A DNA stretch of 48,670 nt, taken from NCBI RefSeq assembly GCF_000003605.2, contig NW_003146142.1, forward strand, positions 1 to 48,670. Direction: 5' to 3'. The DNA comes from Saccoglossus kowalevskii. Taxonomy: Eukaryota; Hemichordata; Enteropneusta; Harrimaniidae. Under the pieces are notes generated by a model that saw only the letters and a program-made list of their open reading frames with translations, had not been told where the DNA came from and did no database searches. Both the position numbers and the translations under genes were made by a program. Shown here one piece after another: positions 43,331 to 48,670 of this stretch (position 1 is its first letter; the number at the start of each line of letters is the position of its first letter).

Positions 43331-45889
43331 CAGTGAATGCTACACAATGAATGCTACACAATGAATGCTACACAGTGAATGCTACACAGTGAATACTACA
43401 CAGTGAATGTTACACAGTGAATACTACACAGTGAATGCTACACAGTGAATACTAGACTGTGAATACTACACAGTGAATATTACACAGTGAATGCTACACA
43501 GTGAATACTACACAGTGAATACTACACAATGAATACTACACAGTGAATGCTACACAGTAAATACTACACAGTGAATACTATACAGTGAATGATACACATT
43601 GAATACTACACACTGAATGCTACACAGTGAATACTACACAGTGAATGCTACACAGTGAATGCTACACAATGAATACTACACAGTGAATGCTATACAATGA
43701 ATGCTACACATTGAATGCTACACAGTGAATACTACACAGTGAATACTACACAAATACTACACAGTGAATACTGCACAGTGAATACTACACAGTGAATGCT
43801 ACACAATGAAAGCTACACAGTGAATGCAAGACAGTGAATGCTACACAGTGAATATTACACAGTGAATATTACACTGTGAATGCTACACAGTGAATTCTAC
43901 ACAGTGAATACTACACAGTGAATGCTACAGTGAATACTACACTGTGAATGCTACACAGTGAATACTACACAGTGAATTTTACACAGTGAATACTACACAG
44001 TGAATGCTACACAATGAATGCTACACAGTGAATGCTATACAGTGAATGCTATACAATGAATACTACACGGTGAATGCTGCACAGTGAATACTACACAGTG
44101 AATGCTACACAGTGAATGCTACACAGTGAATGTTACACAGTGAATACTACACAGTGAATACTACACAGTGAATACTACACAGTGAATACTACACAGTGAA
44201 TGCTACACAGTGAATACGCCACAGTGAATGCTATACAGTGAATGCTACACAGTGAATACTACACAGTGAATGCTACACAGTGAATACTACACAGTGAATG
44301 CTACACTGAATGCTACACAGTGATTGCTACACAGTGAATGCCACACAGTGAATGCTACACAGTGAATACTACACTGTGAATGCTACACAGTGAATACTAC
44401 ACTGTGAATGCTACACTGTGAATGCTACACAATGAATACTACACAGTGAATGCTACACAGTGAATACTACTGTAAATGCTACACAGTGAATGCTACACAG
44501 TGAATACTACACAGTGAATGCTACACAGTGAATACTACACAGTGAATGCTACACTGAATGCTACACAGTGATTGCTACACAGTGAATGCTACACAGTGAA
44601 TACTACACAGTGAATGCTACACAGTGAATGCTACACAGTGAATACTACACAGTGAATGCTACACTGAATGTTACACAGTGAATGCTACACAGTGAATACT
44701 ACACAATGAATACTACACAGTGAATGCTATACAATGAATGCTACACATTGAATGCTACACAGTGAATACTACACAGTGAATGCTACACAGTGAATACTAC
44801 ACAGTGAATGCTACACAAATAATACACAGTGAATACTACACAGTGAATGCCACACAGTGAATGCTACACACAATGAATACTACACAGTGAATGCTACACA
44901 ATGAAAGCTACACTGTGATTGCTAGAGAGTGAATGCTACACAGTGAATATTACACAGTGAATGCTACACAGTGAATGCTACACAGTGAATACTACACAGT
45001 GAATACTACACAGTGAATGTTACACAGTGAATGCTACACTGTGAATGCTACACAGTGAATACTACACAGTGAATGCTACACAGTGAATGCTACACTGTGA
45101 ATGCTACACAGTGAATACTACACAGTGAATGCTACACAGTGAATACTACACGGTGAATACTACACAGTGAATACTACACAATGAATACTACACAGTGAAT
45201 ACTACACAGTGAATACTATACAGTGAATGCTACACAGTGAATACTACACAGTGAATACTACACTGTGAATGTTACACAGTGAATGCTACACAGTGAATGC
45301 TACACAGTGAATGCTACACAGTGAATACTACACAGTGAATACTAGACTGTGAATACTACACAGTGAATACTACACAGTGAATACTACACAGTGAATACTA
45401 CACAGTGAATGTTACACAGTGAATACTACACAGTGAATGCTACACAGTGAATACTAGACTGTGAATACTACACAGTGAATACTACACAGTGAATACTACA
45501 CAGTGAATACTACACAGTGAATACTATACAGTGAATTCTACACAGTGAATGCTACACAGTGAATACTACACAGTGAATACTACACAGTGAATACTACACA
45601 GTGAATACTACACAGTGAATGCTATACAGTGGATGCTACACAGTGGATGCTACACAGCGAATACTACACAATGAATGCTACACAGTGAATGCTACACAGT
45701 AGATGCTACACAGTGAATGCTACACAGTGAATGCTACACAGTGAATACTACACAGTGAATACTACACAGTGAATACTACACATTGAATGCTACACAGTGA
45801 ATGCTACACAGTGAATGCTACACAGTGAATGCTACACAGTGAATGCTACACAATGAATACTACACAGTGAATACTACACAGTGAATGCT

Positions 45890-45910
45890 ACACAATGTTA
45901 TGCTACACAG
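45890..45910. other. Breakpoint scar between two HOR registers
   Basis: Left of this point the array follows the 43.3-kb series at offset 2548. To the right it follows the 44.03-kb series at offset 1882 (anchors 44068/45950, 44216/46098, 44465/46347). Compared with the 43-44.6-kb copy, 666 bp are missing. The junction holds ACAATGTTATGC in place of ACAATGAATGC, a one-base-longer unit I see nowhere else. This fits a deletion or unequal exchange with a small junction insertion. Confidence 0.75.
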
Positions 45911-45911
45911 T

Positions 45912-46470
45912 GAATGCTACACAGTGAATGCTATACAATGAATACTACACGGTGAATGCTGCACAGTGAATACTACACAGTGAATGCTACACAGTGAATG
46001 CTACACAGTGAATGTTACACAGTGAATACTACACAGTGAATACTACACAGTGAATACTACACAGTGAATACTACACAGTGAATGCTACACAGTGAATACG
46101 ACACAGTGAATGCTATACAGTGAATGCTACACAGTGAATACTACACAGTGAATGCTACACAGTGAATACTACACAGTGAATGCTACACTGAATGCTACAC
46201 AGTGATTGCTACACAGTGAATGCCACACAGTGAATGCTACACAGTGAATACTACACTGTGAATGCTACACAGTGAATACTACACTGTGAATGCTACACTG
46301 TGAATGCTACACAATGAATACTACACAGTGAATGCTACACAGTGAATACTACTGTAAATGCTACACAGTGAATGCTACACAGTGAATACTACACAGTGAA
46401 TGCTACACAGTGAATACTACACAGTGAATGCTACACTGAATGCTACACAGTGATTGCTACACAGTGAATG
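45912..46470. repeat. Segment matching 44030-44588 (offset 1882)
   Basis: This segment is collinear with 44030-44588, including the shared private CACGGTGAATGCTGC (44068/45950), ACGCCAC versus ACGACAC (44216/46098) and TACTACTGTAAATG (44465/46347). After about 46470 this copy carries a second GCCACACAG...TACTACTGTAAATG module 248 bp downstream (46595), absent at that point in the 44.6-kb copy. Confidence 0.82.
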
Positions 46471-46739
46471 CCACACAGTGAATGCTACACAGTGAATACT
46501 ACACTGTGAATGCTACACAGTGAATACTACACTGTGAATGCTACACTGTGAATGCTACACAATGAATACTACACAGTGAATGCTACACATTGAATACTAC
46601 TGTAAATGCTACACAGTGAATGCTACACAGTGAATGCTACACAGTGAATACTACACAGTGAATGCTACACAGTGAAAGCTACACAGTGAATGCTATACAA
46701 TGAAAGCTACACAGTGAATACTACACAGTGAATACTACA

Positions 46740-47110
46740 CAGTGAATACTACACAGTGAATGCTACACAGTGCATACTACACAGTGAATGCTACACAGTG
46801 AATGCTACACAGTGAAAGCTACACAGTGAATGCTATACAATGAAAGCTACACAGTGAATACTACACAGTGAATACTACTCAGTGAATACTACACAGTGAA
46901 TATTACACAGTGAATATTACACAGTGAATGTTACACAGTGAATGCTACACAGTGAATACTACACAGTGAATGCTACACTGTGAATGCTACACTGTGAATG
47001 CTACACAGTGAATACTACACAGTGAATGCTACACAGTGAATACTACACAGTGAATGCTACACAGTGCATACTACACAGTGAATGCTACACAGTGAATGCT
47101 ACACAGTGAA
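46740..47110. repeat. Segment matching 48215-48585 (offset 1475)
   Basis: The rare TACTCAG unit (46876/48351), paired GAATATT units followed by GAATGTT, doubled CACTGTG units and GTGCATAC (47064/48539) recur in the same order at 1475 bp. Nearby, GCGAATGC with CACTGTG and GTGCATAC also repeats at 222 bp (47911/48133). Confidence 0.8.
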
Positions 47111-48670
47111 TGCTATACAATGAATACTACACAGTGAATGCTACACATTGAATACTACACAGAGAATACTACACAGTGAATGCTACACAGTGAATGCTAC
47201 ACAGTGAATACTACACAGTGAATGCTACACAGTGAATACTACACAGTGAATGCTACACAATGAATGCTATACAATGAATACTACACAGTGAATGCTACAC
47301 AGTGAATGCTACACAGTGAATGCTACACAATGAATGTTACACAGTGAATGCTACACAGTAAATACTACACAGTGAATGCTACACAGTGAATGTTACATAG
47401 TGAATACTACACAGTGAATACTACACAGTGAATGCTACACAGTGAATACCACAGTGAATAATACACATTGAATACTACACAGTGAATACTACACAGTGAA
47501 TACTACACAGTGAATGCTACACATTGAATATACACAGAGAATACTACACAGTGAATGCTACACAGTGAATGCTACACAGTGAATACTACACAGTGAATGC
47601 TACACAGTGAATACTACACAGTGAATGCTACACTGAATGCTACACAGTGAATGCTACACAGTGAAAACTACACAGTGAATGCTACACAGTGAATGCTACA
47701 CAGTGAATGCTACACAATGAATGCTACACAGTGAATGCTACACAGTGAATACTACACAGTGAATACTACACAGTGAATGTTATACAATGAATGCTATACA
47801 ATGAATACTACACAGTGAATGCTGCACAGTGAATGATACAGTGAATGCTACACAGTGAATGCTACACAATGAATACTACACAATGAATACTACACACTGA
47901 ATACTACACAGCGAATGCTACACAGTGAATACTACACTGTGAATGCTACACAGTGCATACTACACAGTGAATGCTACACAGTGAATGCTACACAGTGAAA
48001 GCTACACAGTGAATGCTATACAATGAAAGCTACACAGTGAATGCTACACAGTGAATGCTACACTGAATGCTACACAGTGAATACTACACGGTGAATACTA
48101 CACAGCGAATGCTACACACTGAATACTACACAGCGAATGCTACACAGTGAATACTACACTGTGAATGCTACACAGTGCATACTACACAGTGAATGCTACA
48201 CAGTGAATGCTACACAGTGAAAGCTACACAGTGCATACTACACAGTGAATGCTACACAGTGAATGCTACACAGTGAAAGCTACACAGTGCATACTACACA
48301 ATGAAAGCTACACAGTGAATACTACACAGTGAATACTACACAGTGAATACTACTCAGTGAATACTACACAGTGAATATTACACAGTGAATATTACACAGT
48401 GAATGTTACACAGTGAATGCTACACAGTGAATACTACACAGTGAATGCTACACTGTGAATGCTACACTGTGAATGCTACACAGTGAATACTACACAGTGA
48501 ATGCTACACAGTGAATACTACACAGTGAATGCTACACAGTGCATACTACACAGTGAATGCTACACAGTGAATGCTACACAGTGAATACTACACAGTGAAT
48601 ACTACACAGTGAATACTACACAGTGAATGCTACACAGAGAATACTACACAGTGAATGCTACACAGTGATG

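Larger units (their letters stand above)
11332..48670. repeat. 14-bp satellite array, right arm
   Basis: The same 14-bp satellite resumes at the first base of a CACAGTG heptamer and continues to the end of the window, in the same orientation and register as the left arm. The same variant units recur, in blocks whose order is repeated at several larger periods. The array does not end inside the window; the final bases read cacagtgatg, one base short of the consensus. No gene or RNA is visible in these 37 kb. The only change of basic period is a 220-bp patch of 13-bp units near 34.4 kb. Confidence 0.98.

Noticed and set aside
1-48670. CRISPR array
   Set aside because: Units are contiguous 14-mers with no unique spacers, no leader and no cas genes.
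1-48670. Telomere repeat
   Set aside because: The unit has no G-run or T/G-rich strand asymmetry typical of telomeric repeats and does not match any telomere motif I know.
1-48670. Functional recombination signal sequences
   Set aside because: Only the heptamer is present; no A-rich nonamer at 12- or 23-bp spacing was seen, because the following DNA is simply the next unit.
1-48670. CENP-B box in the satellite
   Set aside because: No match to the CENP-B box core (TTCG...CGGG) is present, and canonical units contain no CpG.

Overview
The window is almost entirely one tandem-repeat array (a satellite or very long minisatellite). The unit is 14 bp, consensus ACTACACAGTGAAT or GCTACACAGTGAAT, and I estimate about 3,400 copies. 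The array runs off both ends of the window. I find no credible protein-coding gene, tRNA, rRNA, CRISPR array, operon or bacterial signal. A low-GC, CpG-free, head-to-tail array of this size points to a eukaryotic nuclear genome. The species cannot be told from this sequence.

Layout: (1) 1-10834, array, with an AAT-type-rich domain at about 6270-9240. (2) 10835-11331, a 497-bp AT-rich non-satellite segment that begins with a 42-bp direct doublet and ends with a diverged ~120-bp duplication; it is the only non-repeat DNA in the window. (3) 11332-48670, array again, with further AAT-rich domains (about 12640-13560, 18820-20335, 30840-34320), a 220-bp patch of 13-bp units (34321-34540), and several nested higher-order repeats (HORs) between them.

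The array is a mosaic of a few recurring 14-mer variants (ACT-, GCT-, AAT-, GTT-, ATT-type; CACTGTG, CACATTG and TATACAATG forms) plus indel units of 10, 11, 12, 13, 15 and 16 bp. The order of rare variants serves as a barcode. It reveals duplications at many scales: 53, 148, 209, 222, about 726, 1475, 1582, 1882, 2548, 5670, 12360 and 35798 bp offsets. One pair (15750-17140 and 21420-22810) differs at only two positions in 1,391 bp by my reading.

Every unit carries the exact heptamer CACAGTG, which is also the V(D)J recombination-signal heptamer and resembles Transib transposon ends. Both edges of the non-satellite insert lie at the CAC of such a heptamer, and removing it restores perfect 14-bp register. 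I treat this as a noteworthy coincidence or lead, not a demonstrated mechanism. The canonical unit has stops on both strands (TGA forward, TAG reverse), and 14 is not a multiple of 3, so every frame closes within 42 nt; this explains the lack of ORFs. All comparisons were made by eye from the sequence.
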